The notes beneath the pieces were generated by a model. That model was not told the DNA's origin, searched no databases, and was given only the letters and a program-made list of their open reading frames with translations. 64,000 nt of DNA from positions 2,108,001-2,172,000 of the forward strand of contig NZ_CP084560.1 of NCBI RefSeq assembly GCF_021789175.1, written 5' to 3'. Of this stretch, positions 1 to 8,108 are shown piece by piece; the stretch's first letter is position 1; every line of letters starts with the position of its first letter. A program made the translations under genes and the position numbers. This stretch comes from Arthrobacter sp. FW306-2-2C-D06B (lineage in GTDB: Bacteria; Actinomycetota; Actinomycetes; Actinomycetales; Micrococcaceae).

Positions 1-261
1 AGCGATGACCACGCCGGCGCCTTCGTGTCCCAGGACCGTGGGCTGGCGCAGCACGTTGGTGCCGTTTCGTCCCTCGGCGAAGTAGTGCATGTCCGAGCCG
101 CAGATTCCGCCGGAGCGCATTTCGACCAGGAGGTCATCCGGGCCTAGGGGTGTCAGTACCTTGTGCTCGATGCGCAGATCGCGGGCGCCGTGCAGCACGG
201 CGGCCTGGGTGCCGGTGGGAAGCGCAGGCGTGTTCGTTTCGTGGATCGCTTGGGTGGTCAT
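1..261 (-). CDS. Zinc-dependent alcohol/polyol dehydrogenase, N-terminal part (cut by window edge)
   Basis: The first 87 residues of a medium-chain zinc dehydrogenase are visible; the rest lies beyond base 1. The N-terminus carries the GICGSDMHYF segment (catalytic zinc Cys) followed by GHEGAG (zinc His/Glu), the pattern of the sorbitol / L-idonate 5-dehydrogenase branch. Its ATG overlaps the stop of the upstream mannitol-dehydrogenase-family gene by 4 bp (ATGA), so it is the last visible gene of a LacI-headed operon for sugar acids. A role in oxidising idonate or a similar polyol/aldonate is inferred from the neighbours. The family is clear; the substrate is not. Confidence 0.85.
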   Translation of the reverse strand, partial: MTTQAIHETNTPALPTGTQAAVLHGARDLRIEHKVLTPLGPDDLLVEMRSGGICGSDMHYFAEGRNGTNVLRQPTVLGHEGAGVVIA

Positions 262-1784
262 GGTGTGCTCCGTGTGGGTTGGAGGGCCGGGGCTGAAGCG
301 AGGGAAACGGGTGTTCCGGCTTCTGTGATGGCGGCCATTGGTCCCGCTGTGTGAATAATGTCGATGAACTCGCCGGTGCGCAGGATGAAGGCGTCGCGTT
401 CGGCAAGTTCCTCGCCAAGGAGGTGGTGGTCGCCGATGACCTTGCGGGCGAGGTCGTGCCCGGAGCGGGATCCTGCTGCGAGGCCTGCCAGCAGTGCGCG
501 TGCCGGGTCCTCCATGGCGTGGGCCTGTGGTCCGGGATCGAAGCCTGGCAGCGGGGCAATGCATGCGAGATACGCGGCGGTGGTGAGGGCCAGGAGCTGG
601 GGCATTCCGCCGTCGTCGAGCAGCCGCAGTGCAGGCAGCGGGATTCGCTGGCGGAGTTTGACGGATCCGTCGGATCCCACCTGGCTGGTGCGGTGACCGA
701 GGGCAGTGTTGCGCCAGCGGGTGAAGAGCTCTTCCTCGTAGGCGTCCACGTCGACATCGCGCGGCACCGAAACGGTGGGCAGGTACTCGTGGCGGAGCAC
801 GGAGCGGGCAGCCAGTTCGATGGAAGGGTGCGAAATGGATTCGGGGATGGTGACGGCGCCGGTCAGGGCCCCGAGGTAGGCGATGAGGGAGTGCGTGCCG
901 TTCAGGAGCCGGACCTTCAGTTGCTCGTACGCGGCCACCTCGTCGGAAAACACTGCTCCGCCGTCCTCCCAGGTGGGGCGACCGGAAATGAAGTTGTCCT
1001 CGATGATCCACATGCTGAACGGTTCAGCGGGGACCGGGATCCGGTCGTCGTAGCCGCGGTGGGATGCGACCATCCTCCGGTAGTGGTCCGTGGTGGCCGG
1101 CACGATGCGGTCCACCATGGAGGAGGGGAAGCTGGTGCGGGCGTCGATGAAGGCAAGGGCTTCGGCGGCTTCGGCGGCCGGGAGCAGGGACGCGAATTCA
1201 CGGACCAAACGCTGTGTGTGGTGGCCGTTGTCGGCCAGGTTGTCGCAGCTGAGGATGGCGACGGGTTCGCCGTGGGACCGGGACCGGTGCTGCAGGCCCC
1301 GGACAATCTGCCCGATCGGAGTCTGCGGTGAGCCGGGGTGGGCCAGATCGCGCCGGATTGCCGGGTCCTGGAGGTTGAGTGAGCCGGTGGCGGGGGTGTA
1401 GTTATAGCCGTTCTCGGTGACGGTGAGGGACACGATCCTGGTACCGGCGTCGCCGATTGCCTTTGTTACGCGGTCCGGGTCGGCGGCGGCCGTGAAGGCG
1501 TCCGTGTGTACGCGGGGAACAGTGAAAGCTGAGCCCGTGGGTGATATTTCCACCACGGTGTAGAGCATGTCCTGGGTGTGCATAGCGTCCGGGATGGTGG
1601 TGGAGCGGCTGGCGACGCCGATGATGCCCCAGTCACCGCCGTTAGCGGTGATGGCGGCGTCGGTGTAGACGGCCTGGTGTGCGCGGTGGAAGTTGCCGAG
1701 GCCCAGATGGACAATCCCCGGGGCCGGTGCTGCCGGCCGCCGCAGGATTCCAGGGATGGCCGCGGTCAGTGGCGAGGTGGCCAT
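258..1784 (-). CDS. uxuB: Mannitol dehydrogenase family protein, probable D-fructuronate reductase
   Basis: This 508-residue protein belongs to the long-chain mannitol dehydrogenase/fructuronate reductase family. It opens with the signature GIVHLGLGNFHRAHQAVY (about residues 23-40, Rossmann start) and has the catalytic-type segment KVRLLNGTHSLIAYLG (Lys...Asn..His) about 290 residues in. Family members interconvert a ketose or keto-acid and its polyol or aldonate with NAD(H). It is 3 bp downstream of a ManD-type D-mannonate dehydratase, which argues for fructuronate reductase (UxuB) feeding mannonate to ManD. Mannitol 2-dehydrogenase remains possible, so the symbol is tentative. It overlaps the following alcohol dehydrogenase by 4 bp. 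Confidence 0.85.
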   Translation of the reverse strand: MATSPLTAAIPGILRRPAAPAPGIVHLGLGNFHRAHQAVYTDAAITANGGDWGIIGVASRSTTIPDAMHTQDMLYTVVEISPTGSAFTVPRVHTDAFTAAADPDRVTKAIGDAGTRIVSLTVTENGYNYTPATGSLNLQDPAIRRDLAHPGSPQTPIGQIVRGLQHRSRSHGEPVAILSCDNLADNGHHTQRLVREFASLLPAAEAAEALAFIDARTSFPSSMVDRIVPATTDHYRRMVASHRGYDDRIPVPAEPFSMWIIEDNFISGRPTWEDGGAVFSDEVAAYEQLKVRLLNGTHSLIAYLGALTGAVTIPESISHPSIELAARSVLRHEYLPTVSVPRDVDVDAYEEELFTRWRNTALGHRTSQVGSDGSVKLRQRIPLPALRLLDDGGMPQLLALTTAAYLACIAPLPGFDPGPQAHAMEDPARALLAGLAAGSRSGHDLARKVIGDHHLLGEELAERDAFILRTGEFIDIIHTAGPMAAITEAGTPVSLASAPALQPTRSTP

Positions 1785-1787
1785 GGT

Positions 1788-3005
1788 TCACCAGTCCTTC
1801 ATGGAGCCGTCGAGCTCCCGTGCGATGGGTAGGTAGGCCTGCTTGTAGGGGAACCGGGCTGCCGCTGCTTCGTCGATGTGGACGCCGAGGCCGGGTTCTT
1901 CGCCGGGGTGGAGATAGCCGTCCTCGAACCGGAAACTGGACTGGAAAACCTCCGACACCAGGGGGTCGTAGCCCATGTATTCCTGGATGGCGAAGTTGGT
2001 GGTCGCCAGGCCGAGGTGCAGCGATGCCGACAGGTTGATCGGGGAGACATCGGAGGGGCCATGGGGTGCGCCCTTGATCTGGTACACCTCGGCCAGCGCC
2101 AGGATTTTGCGGACGTGGGAGATGCCTCCGGCGTGGACGACGGCGGTTCGGATGAAGTCGATGAGGCGTTCTGTGATGAGTTGCTCACAGTCCCAGATGG
2201 TGTTGAAGACCTCGCCGATGGCCAGCGGGATGGTGGTCTGCTGGCGAAGGGTGCGCAGGAGACGCTGGTTTTCGGCCGGGGTGACGTCTTCGAGCCAGAA
2301 CAGGTCTACGTCTTCGAGGGACCGGGCCAGGCGGGCGGCTTCGGTGGGGTTGAGGCGGTGGTGGACGTCGTGGAGCAGCTTCAGTTCGGGCCCGACGTGC
2401 TCGCGGACGGCGGTCAGGACTTTCGGGGCGTGGCGGAGGTAGGCGGAAGTGTCCCAGTCCTCTTCGACCGGTCCGGCGCCGCGGCCGGCGGGCTCATAGC
2501 CGGCAGCTCCCTTGGTGACACCGTAGACCTTGTCCAGGCCCGGTACACCTGACTGGGCGCGGACGGCACGGAAGCCTTGTTCGCGGCGGCGGTCAACGGA
2601 GTCGAGGAGTTCGGGGAGGTCCCAGCCGGTCGCGTGGGTGTAGGTGAGGATCTTGTCCCTGGCGGCTCCGCCGAGCAGCTGGTAGACGGGTACGTCCAGT
2701 GCCTTGCCCTTGATGTCCCAGAGGGCGAGGTCGATCGCTCCGATGGCTGCCATGGTGACGGGTCCGCGGCGCCAGTAGGCGCCCCGGTAAAAGTACTGCC
2801 AGGTGTCTTCGATGCGGTCGGGGTCCCGTCCGAGCAAGGCGGGGGCGAGGTGGTCGCGGAGGTAGCTGGCTACGGAGAGTTCCCGGCCGTTCAGGGTGGC
2901 GTCGCCCCAGCCTATGATGCCGTCGTCGGTGGTGATTTTGAGGGTGACGAAGTTGCGGCTTGGGCTGGTGACTATGACGTCGACGTCGACGATTTTTCGG
3001 GTCAT
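1788..3005 (-). CDS. manD: D-mannonate dehydratase, ManD/RspA type (enolase superfamily)
   Basis: The 405-residue protein matches the ManD branch of the enolase superfamily, which dehydrates D-mannonate to 2-keto-3-deoxygluconate with Mg2+. Visible landmarks fit the known active site with a 2-3 residue offset: Arg149 and Tyr161 on the mobile loop, Asp213 and His215 in LLHDVHH, Glu239 in FWLEDV, Glu265 in AIGEVFN, and His315 in GAPHGPSD. The N-terminal capping domain (residues 1-120) is complete. It overlaps the upstream 2-hydroxyacid dehydrogenase by 4 bp and precedes the fructuronate-reductase-like gene. Low-activity RspA homologues exist, so full mannonate dehydratase activity is inferred rather than shown. 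Confidence 0.9.
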   Translation of the reverse strand: MTRKIVDVDVIVTSPSRNFVTLKITTDDGIIGWGDATLNGRELSVASYLRDHLAPALLGRDPDRIEDTWQYFYRGAYWRRGPVTMAAIGAIDLALWDIKGKALDVPVYQLLGGAARDKILTYTHATGWDLPELLDSVDRRREQGFRAVRAQSGVPGLDKVYGVTKGAAGYEPAGRGAGPVEEDWDTSAYLRHAPKVLTAVREHVGPELKLLHDVHHRLNPTEAARLARSLEDVDLFWLEDVTPAENQRLLRTLRQQTTIPLAIGEVFNTIWDCEQLITERLIDFIRTAVVHAGGISHVRKILALAEVYQIKGAPHGPSDVSPINLSASLHLGLATTNFAIQEYMGYDPLVSEVFQSSFRFEDGYLHPGEEPGLGVHIDEAAAARFPYKQAYLPIARELDGSMKDW

Positions 3006-3982
3006 CGGGAGATCACTACATTCTTCAGGGGCTGGTTCGTGGACAGTCGGGTGATGTTTTCAGCGATTTCGATTGCGCGGCCGCGGAAGGTTTCGGCGGT
3101 GACGCCGGAGGAGTGTGGGGTCATGATGATGTTGTCCAGGCGGCCGAAGGGCAGGGCTGACGGTTCCCCGCGTCCCTCCGGGCCGGGGTACTGGTACCAA
3201 ACGTCGATGGCGGCGCCGGCGATCCGGCGGTCCCTCAGCGCATCGTAGAGCGCGGTTTCGTCGACGACGGGCCCGCGGGCGACGTTGACGATCTGCCCGT
3301 CGGGGCCGAGGTCGTCCAGTTCCGCCGCGCCGATCAGGGAGGTGGTTCCGGCGTCGAGCGGGATGCTGACCACCAGCACGTCGGATTCGCTGAGGGCCTC
3401 GCCCAGGCGCTCCGTGGTCCCGGTCCACCGCAGGGAGTGTTCTTCGGCGCTGACGGAGCCGCTGCGGGTGATGGCAATGCCTTCCGCGCCGAAGGCCTGC
3501 AGCAGGTTCCAGGCGGCGCTGCCGATGTGGCCGAATCCGAGGAAGGTCACCACCGCTCCGCGCAGCGTTTCTGGCTGGCGGATGTCGGAGGAGTAGACGG
3601 ACGAAGACCAGACGCCGGTGCGCAGGGCGGCATCCTGGCCCAGCAGGTTGCGTCGCAGAGCCACGAGCACGGTGGCGATGTGCTCGGCGATGGAGCCCTC
3701 ATGGTGGAAGGTGTTGGCGCAGACGGTCCCGGCTGGCAGCGCGTCGGCATCGATCCCGTCATAGCCGGCCCCGGCGACGTGGACCAGCCGGAGGTTCCGG
3801 GCGTCGGCGCCCATGGCAGCGGTGAACTTCGGTCCAACATAGACGTCGGCGTCTTTCAGGTCTGTCAGGACCGAGTGTTCGTTCCAACTCTCGTGCCAGG
3901 AGGTGACGGTGCCGTTCGGCAATGCCGCTTCGAAGGTGGCACGTTGCGGCATCAGGTTGGAGTCTGCGATGACGATTCTCAT
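3002..3982 (-). CDS. D-isomer-specific 2-hydroxyacid dehydrogenase
   Basis: This 326-residue NAD(P)-dependent dehydrogenase has the Rossmann motif [15 protein letters not shown] near the middle, the family segment [18 protein letters not shown], and the C-terminal MTPHSSG, where the catalytic His lies. The family interconverts 2-keto and D-2-hydroxy acids (phosphoglycerate, hydroxypyruvate or glyoxylate types). It is the first enzyme gene after the LacI regulator (2-bp gap) and overlaps manD by 4 bp, so it is cotranscribed with the mannonate pathway. It may reduce a keto-acid intermediate or recycle cofactor. The substrate cannot be read from the sequence. Confidence 0.85.
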   Translation of the reverse strand: MRIVIADSNLMPQRATFEAALPNGTVTSWHESWNEHSVLTDLKDADVYVGPKFTAAMGADARNLRLVHVAGAGYDGIDADALPAGTVCANTFHHEGSIAEHIATVLVALRRNLLGQDAALRTGVWSSSVYSSDIRQPETLRGAVVTFLGFGHIGSAAWNLLQAFGAEGIAITRSGSVSAEEHSLRWTGTTERLGEALSESDVLVVSIPLDAGTTSLIGAAELDDLGPDGQIVNVARGPVVDETALYDALRDRRIAGAAIDVWYQYPGPEGRGEPSALPFGRLDNIIMTPHSSGVTAETFRGRAIEIAENITRLSTNQPLKNVVISR

Positions 3983-3984
3983 GG

Positions 3985-4974
3985 TTACTTTCCCTGGAGG
4001 GTATGGTCTGCGTTGCGGGCGGCGAAGGTTGATCCGCGCACGATGAGCTGGGAGTTGAGGTGGACCGCCTCGGTGGCGGTCGGTTTGCCGGCGATCTGTT
4101 CGAGCAGGAGTTCCAGCGCCAAGGAGCCGCTTCGGCTAATAGGTACACGGACCGAGGTCAGCCCTGGCTCGGCCGCCGCAGCGATGTCAAGATCGTCGAT
4201 GCCCACAACACTGATGTCCTCAGGGCAGTGGTAACCGAGGGTCCGCGCGCCGGCGAGCACGCCGATGCCCACCAAGTCGTTGTAGGCGATGACGGCCGTG
4301 GCACCGCTCGCGACCACCGAAGCGGAGGCGGCCAGTCCGCCGTCGACCGTCGCGTTCTGGTTACCAACGGTGACCAGTTCGATGCCCCACTCATCACAAA
4401 GCCGGGTGACCGCGGCGAGGCGCTGGCTGTTGGCCCAAGAGGACGCCGGGCCGGGAACGTAGGCCAGCTTCCGGTGCCCCAACGCATAAAGGTGCTCCAC
4501 CGCCTGGCGGAGTCCCTCGCCGACTTCCATCAACACCCGCGCTGCGTGCTCGGCTTCGCCGTTGATCACCACGAGCGGTGCGTTGCCGGCAAGGTTGTGG
4601 ATGTCCTTGGAGGGGAGCCGGGGGGAGCACAGGATGATGCCGTCTACCCCGGATGCAAAAGCGGACAGGTGCTCACGTTCACGGGTGGATGACTCGGAGG
4701 TATCAGCCAGGACCATGCGGTGCCGACCGTGCCAGGCTTGATCCTGGATGGCCTTGATCAGGGCCGCGAAGACGGCGTTGGAGATGTCCGGGACGATGAC
4801 ACCGAACGTCCGGCTGCCCGAGAGCCCCGGGACGTCGTAGCCAAGTTGAACGGCCGCGTCCATGACCTTCTGTCGGGTTTCAGCGGCAAGCCGGCCCGGA
4901 TCGCCAAAGGCCCGTGACGCCGTTGCGAGCGACACTCCCGCGAGTTTTGCGACGTCAGTCAGTTTTGCGGCCAT
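3985..4974 (-). CDS. LacI family transcriptional regulator of the sugar-acid operon
   Basis: A 329-residue LacI/GalR repressor starting MAAKLTDVAKLAGVSLATASRAF, the canonical LacI helix-turn-helix, followed by a periplasmic-binding-protein-like effector domain (FGVIVPDISNAVFAALI through the C-terminus). I chose the ATG at 4974 because a GGAGGG ribosome-binding site lies 4-5 bases before it and because the family begins there; an in-frame start 12 codons upstream adds residues unlike LacI proteins. It heads the operon with the hydroxyacid dehydrogenase, manD and the reductase, so it probably autoregulates. A mannonate- or glucuronate-type effector is inferred. Confidence 0.9.
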   Translation of the reverse strand: MAAKLTDVAKLAGVSLATASRAFGDPGRLAAETRQKVMDAAVQLGYDVPGLSGSRTFGVIVPDISNAVFAALIKAIQDQAWHGRHRMVLADTSESSTREREHLSAFASGVDGIILCSPRLPSKDIHNLAGNAPLVVINGEAEHAARVLMEVGEGLRQAVEHLYALGHRKLAYVPGPASSWANSQRLAAVTRLCDEWGIELVTVGNQNATVDGGLAASASVVASGATAVIAYNDLVGIGVLAGARTLGYHCPEDISVVGIDDLDIAAAAEPGLTSVRVPISRSGSLALELLLEQIAGKPTATEAVHLNSQLIVRGSTFAARNADHTLQGK

Positions 4975-5022
4975 CGGCCCTCCAGTTGCTTCGTTGAAAC
5001 CTTGCCTCATCAGTATGGAAAT

Positions 5023-5034
5023 ACTTGTACAAGT
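5023..5034. promoter_or_regulatory. Perfect 12-bp palindrome upstream of the LacI-headed operon
   Basis: ACTTGTACAAGT reads identically on both strands and lies 48 bp upstream of the regulator's start codon, where an operator would be expected. The centre is TA rather than the central CG usual for LacI operators. The TTGTACAA core looks more like a GntR/FadR-type site, so a second regulator could act here. Confidence 0.5.
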
Positions 5035-5059
5035 TTGTCAAGGAGTTTCCATGACGTGC

Positions 5060-5285
5060 ATCACGGAGTTTTGGAGATCGCGAGCCAGATCGATCTGCAT
5101 GCGGCCTCGATCACGGAGTTGGAGCGTTCGTTCGCCGAAACCTTCGCCGGGGCGGGCGTGGCCCTGGACGGTGAGCTGGCCAGGGTCGCGGCGGAGGGCA
5201 TGGGCGGTTATCCGTTGACGGGCTCGTGGACTTCGCCATCCCTGGACTGCGCGAATACATGACCGCCGGTCCGGCCAGGCAATAA
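5060..5285 (+). pseudogene. Frameshifted C-terminal gene fragment, unidentified
   Basis: A protein-like stretch (HGVLEIASQIDLHAASITEL, then GELARVAAEGMGGYPLT) breaks off near 5216. The adjacent frame continues plausibly as DGLVDFAIPGLREYMTAG and ends at TAA 5283-5285. This looks like the end of a larger gene with one frameshift and no start. The AAEGMGGYP segment is reminiscent of the C-terminal part of AAA-type ATP-binding proteins, but I cannot assign a family. Confidence 0.3.
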
Positions 5286-5401
5286 GCCGCGCGCCCGGCA
5301 GAAGTTCGGATCTCCCTAGTCCATAAAGCTCGCATTCCCGGTGTGTTAACGCTGTCAACACCTTTGCCGTCGGTCTGGGCCGTACATCGGCCGAGCTGGC
5401 C

Positions 5402-5475
5402 CGTACTCGGCATGTTTTCGGGAGTTCCCTATGTTTCAAGGGTTGGAATGCGGTTCGCGTCCCACCTCGGGCACA
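5402..5475 (+). repeat. Dispersed repeat copy 1: tRNA 3'-end remnant, direct repeat of 19201-19275
   Basis: About 74 bp here align nearly base for base with 19201-19275 in the same orientation: CGTACTCG-CATGTTTTCGGG, then CAAGGGTTGGAATGCGGTTCG and CACCTCGGGCA. The second half reads as a tRNA T-loop (GGTTCG-GTC) plus the 3' acceptor strand CACCTCGGGCAC, without the rest of a tRNA. A shorter third copy lies at 56850. These look like attachment-site remnants left by integration at a tRNA gene. Confidence 0.65.
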
Positions 5476-5480
5476 GCATT

Positions 5481-5503
5481 CCCCCTCGCCAGAGGGGGTT
5501 TTT
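5481..5503 (+). terminator. Rho-independent terminator after the tRNA remnant
   Basis: A CCCCCT/AGGGGG stem with a short loop is followed at once by five T residues. It is the kind of terminator that follows a tRNA gene, here left behind with the tRNA 3' end. Confidence 0.6.
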
Positions 5504-6655
5504 GCTATAACGTGCGTACAAAGCTTGTGATGGCGTCCCTCTGCCGCTAAGTTCGCGGGCTTTGGCCTGGCCGCCGCGGTGGCCTATTCAGGTGTGTGGG
5601 TGACGGCTTCAGGGCCCTGGCTGGTGGGCCTCCCGCCCGCTGTGGGTGGGGTAATGCGGTTCCTCGTTCCGGTTCGCTCGCGTTGGTCGTGGATGGCCAA
5701 CACCCGTTCATGGTTCGGGGTTCCGGGCACAACGTGATGAAACCGGGCTTGGCGCGGAAGTCTCCTGGAGAGCTACTTCGAGTCCTACGGGGGAGTGCTG
5801 TGCCTGTGGGTTTGACCTGCCAAAGTGGGTGTGGACAGTGTCCAAACTTACGTCTGCTTTATGGAGGAGCCGATGGCGTCCGCTCTGAGCCTTCGACGTA
5901 CATGCCGTCAATGCATGCGCGGGCTCGGAGCTAGATGCGGGACTACTCGGGTTTTGTTGACTGCTTGACCTAGCGAGCGGATACTCGTGAAACGATTCTG
6001 AGAGGCCAGTGGCTTGCCCGAGCAGTACTCCTACGACGCCACGCTTCGCGGCGACGCCTCCGACTGGCCGCGGGGGTCGCCGGGATCGGCGAACAGATGG
6101 CGGCGTTTTTGCTCGCGGCTGCGATGGCTTCAGCCAGCGGACTGTGCACCCGTGAGGTCTAAACCCGCCGGCTCCTAGACAAGCTATTCCGACACTCTGG
6201 AGAGCTCGGGCCCGGGTCCGTGGCCTGGACAGTTCGCCAAGAAGCCGTCGCGGTACTGGGTGATACCGGTTGCCGACGGCGGGCATCGATCGCGGTTATT
6301 CGGAGTCTTCGAGAATTATGGTGAGGTCCAGCGTACAGACGCTGAAATCCATTTCGACTTGCGCCTCGAGTAGCTTCCTCTCTCCTCTGGTTGGCCGGCT
6401 GGTAGTTGAGTGGGGCGTCAATACCCAGGCCTGGTACCGGTACGGCGAAACGGCGGCGAAACTGCCTGTTTTGGAGATCGCCGACCGGGACAAGGACGCC
6501 CTGATGACACGTAAGTTCGGCCTCAACAGGAACTGATCGAGCCAGCTATCACCACTCTGACCGCGTGCGACGATGACCGCAGAATGCCTCGACCCCCGCG
6601 GAAAACCGCTAAGGTCCGCGGACAGTCAGGACGTCATACGCCGGTGGCGGACAGT
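5504..6655. other. 1.15-kb stretch without a recognisable gene
   Basis: Open frames here are short, give low-complexity Arg/Gly/Ser-rich translations on both strands, and lack convincing ribosome-binding sites or family motifs. The stretch lies between two tRNA 3'-end remnants and is best read as decayed junction DNA. I see no RNA gene, promoter or mobile-element end in it that I can defend. Confidence 0.5.
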
Positions 6656-6755
6656 GAAATACACCGTCCCATGAGAAGAGGTCAGGAGTTCGAATCTCCT
6701 TAGCTCCACAATGAAGGCCCTCTGACCTGCGGAAACGTGGGAGTGGGGGGCCTTT
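6656..6755 (+). repeat. Left direct repeat (att-like): tRNA 3' end plus terminator
   Basis: This segment matches 16941-17040 in direct orientation over about 90 bp. It contains a complete T arm (AGGAG / TTCGAAT / CTCCT, 6684-6700) and the 3' acceptor strand TAGCTCC followed by ACA, but no D or anticodon arm. The rest of the repeat (GAAGGCCCTC...CCTGCGGAAACG) is the terminator region. The layout is that of attL/attR for an element integrated into a tRNA 3' end. The TAGCTCC end resembles an alanine tRNA, but the identity is not provable here. Confidence 0.7.
6714..6755 (+). terminator. Terminator hairpin in the left repeat
   Basis: AAGGCCC pairs with GGGCCTT across a loop containing CCTGCGGAAACG, followed by a T run (CTTTTTC). 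It is imperfect compared with the right-hand copy at 16998-17040. Confidence 0.55.
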
Positions 6756-6770
6756 TTCGCGTTTAGTTTT

Positions 6771-6801
6771 GAACCCACCCCACGTTTACCCCACGTTTTG
6801 G
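6771..6801 (+). repeat. Arm-type repeat copy 1: tandem ACCCCACGTTT
   Basis: The unit ACCCCACGTTT occurs twice in tandem, preceded by GAACCC. The same 31 bp recur exactly at 6972-7002, and a 21-bp core recurs at 16820-16840 just inside the right repeat. Short tandem direct repeats beside an attachment core are typical of tyrosine-integrase arm sites; that role is inferred. Confidence 0.5.
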
Positions 6802-6971
6802 GACGAAGACGCGCGCCGGGCTGGACCGCACCGCGACACTAGATCAACACCAATTAGTGCTTGCTAAAGCACCAGGCGGAAGGCATTGCCGCAGGTCAGA
6901 GCCCTGCTGCATCGAAAACTAGGCCCGTGAGTCAAGTCAGGTGGGATGGGGTCTTTTTCACCGCGAGTTCT

Positions 6972-7002
6972 GAACCCACCCCACGTTTACCCCACGTTTT
7001 GG
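6972..7002 (+). repeat. Arm-type repeat copy 2
   Basis: An exact second copy of the 31-bp block at 6771-6801, again after a CTTTTTC-containing stretch, so a longer (roughly 50-bp) module appears duplicated 201 bp apart. This could mark two successive insertions or a duplicated attachment region. Confidence 0.5.
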
Positions 7003-7190
7003 ATGAAAACGCTGCCAGCGTGGAGGGTCTGGCCGTGTGTTGCGGCCGCTACCGGGCGATTCGGGGTGGGTCTCCCGAAGGCGGCGAAGAGCGAATCTAT
7101 GGAGCGTAGAGGATGTCAGTCGCAAGGGACGGAAGCTGGTCGAAATGATGACAGGGATCCACGCGGTCGGCCAGAGGCTCGCACTTCTTC

Positions 7191-7462
7191 ATGACGGACA
7201 CCCGTGATCTTGCCCTCCCTGCCGGCTACCCAGAGCTCCTCGTCGAGCTCAAGAACCGGGTCCGGGAATCGCGCACCAAGGCGCTGCGAACAACAACATC
7301 CAGCTTGTCGAGTTGTATTGGTCCATTGGGCGGGCGATCCTGGAGCGCCAGGAAGTCGAGAGCAGGGGGAGCGGGGTCATTGGACGACTGGCAGAGGACC
7401 TAAGGGCGGAGTTCCCGGAGATGGAGGGACTGCCGCGCCAATCGCTCACCGTAAAGGCGTGA
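7191..7462 (+). pseudogene. DUF1016 (YhcG-type) nuclease gene, N-terminal fragment with frameshift
   Basis: The first frame gives GYPELLVELKNRVRESRTKAL, the start of the DUF1016 N-terminal domain. Near 7285 the reading shifts, and the next frame continues with NNNIQLVELYWSIGRAILER...GRLAEDLRAEFPEMEGLPRQS, a typical continuation of this domain, before a stop at 7460-7462. The PD-(D/E)XK catalytic half is missing. The break point EFPEM-GL matches the region where the second DUF1016 piece (12.97 kb) becomes readable, so the two pieces cover nearly complementary parts of the family. Non-functional as it stands. Confidence 0.65.
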
Positions 7463-7644
7463 TTACGCCCCTGGACAAATTGGGATCGAAATTCATCTCT
7501 GAAGCCTACGAAAAGTTCTGGAAGGCCGCGAGTCAGCTGACCAACGCAGATCCGAGTGCACTGGCGGCCCCGCTGTTCTCGAAAGCCCGGTGGCAAAGGA
7601 AGTTATCCCGCCGCTATGATGGCTATCTTGGGCTAGTTAAGCGA

Positions 7645-8108
7645 GCTTGGCATTGGACGTCGATCAGATCAAGCACGCTCTGGGCGGCTGGGAGGAAGAC
7701 AGATCGCTTCCGGGCTCCACGCGCGTCAGCTGGCGCTGGCCATCGCCGACGAACAGCTAGGGTCCGGGCGGGACGTCTTTGTCGGGCGGTACCTCACCCG
7801 CACGGACTTCATCGAAGTCCTCGAGGGCCTTGCCGAACGTCGATCAGCTCCCTTTCACGAATTTATCCTCGACGTCGGCTCCGAGCACCTTGCGGCCCGG
7901 CTGGGTGGCCGCGCGGACTCCCCGTCCCGCACCGAGCATGTGATCAACGGCCGACTCGTCGGACCGCGCGACGCCACACGCCTCGTTCATTCCCTGTCCG
8001 ACTTGCGTCCGAGCCCCCACCCAGGGCGGATCTGGGGTCGACGCCAACGGAACGCTGGAGGAAACGCTAACGTCGGTTGTCGCTGCTTCTATTGAAGAGG
8101 CACCCTAG
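7645..8108 (+). pseudogene. P-loop kinase-like gene remnant (Walker A lost, several frameshifts)
   Basis: Pieces in different frames join into one plausible protein: LDVDQIKHALGGWEEDRS, then HARQLALAIADEQLGSGRDVFVGRYLTRTDFIEVLEGLAE and FHEFILDVGSEHLAARLGG, ending GVDANGTLEETLTSVVAASIEEAP. This is the pattern of small AAA_33/zeta-like kinases after the P-loop. The Walker A region is absent and at least two frameshifts are needed, so it is debris. Its 3' end overlaps the end of the convergent OLD-like gene by about 20 bp. Between 7463 and 7645 a further unassigned protein-like piece occurs (SEAYEKFWKAASQLTNADPS). Confidence 0.5.

Noticed and set aside
351..1331. Long plus-strand reading frame over the mannitol dehydrogenase family gene
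   Set aside because: It is antisense to a gene with clear family motifs; its Gly/Val-rich product has no recognisable domain and reflects high-GC codon bias.
5504..6655. Possible genes among short frames in the left junction region
   Set aside because: No frame shows a family motif or ribosome-binding site together with plausible composition.
6684..6710. Intact tRNA gene at the left repeat
   Set aside because: Only the T arm and acceptor 3' strand are present; no D arm, anticodon arm or matching 5' acceptor strand lies upstream. The same holds for the right repeat and for 5430, 19245 and 56850.
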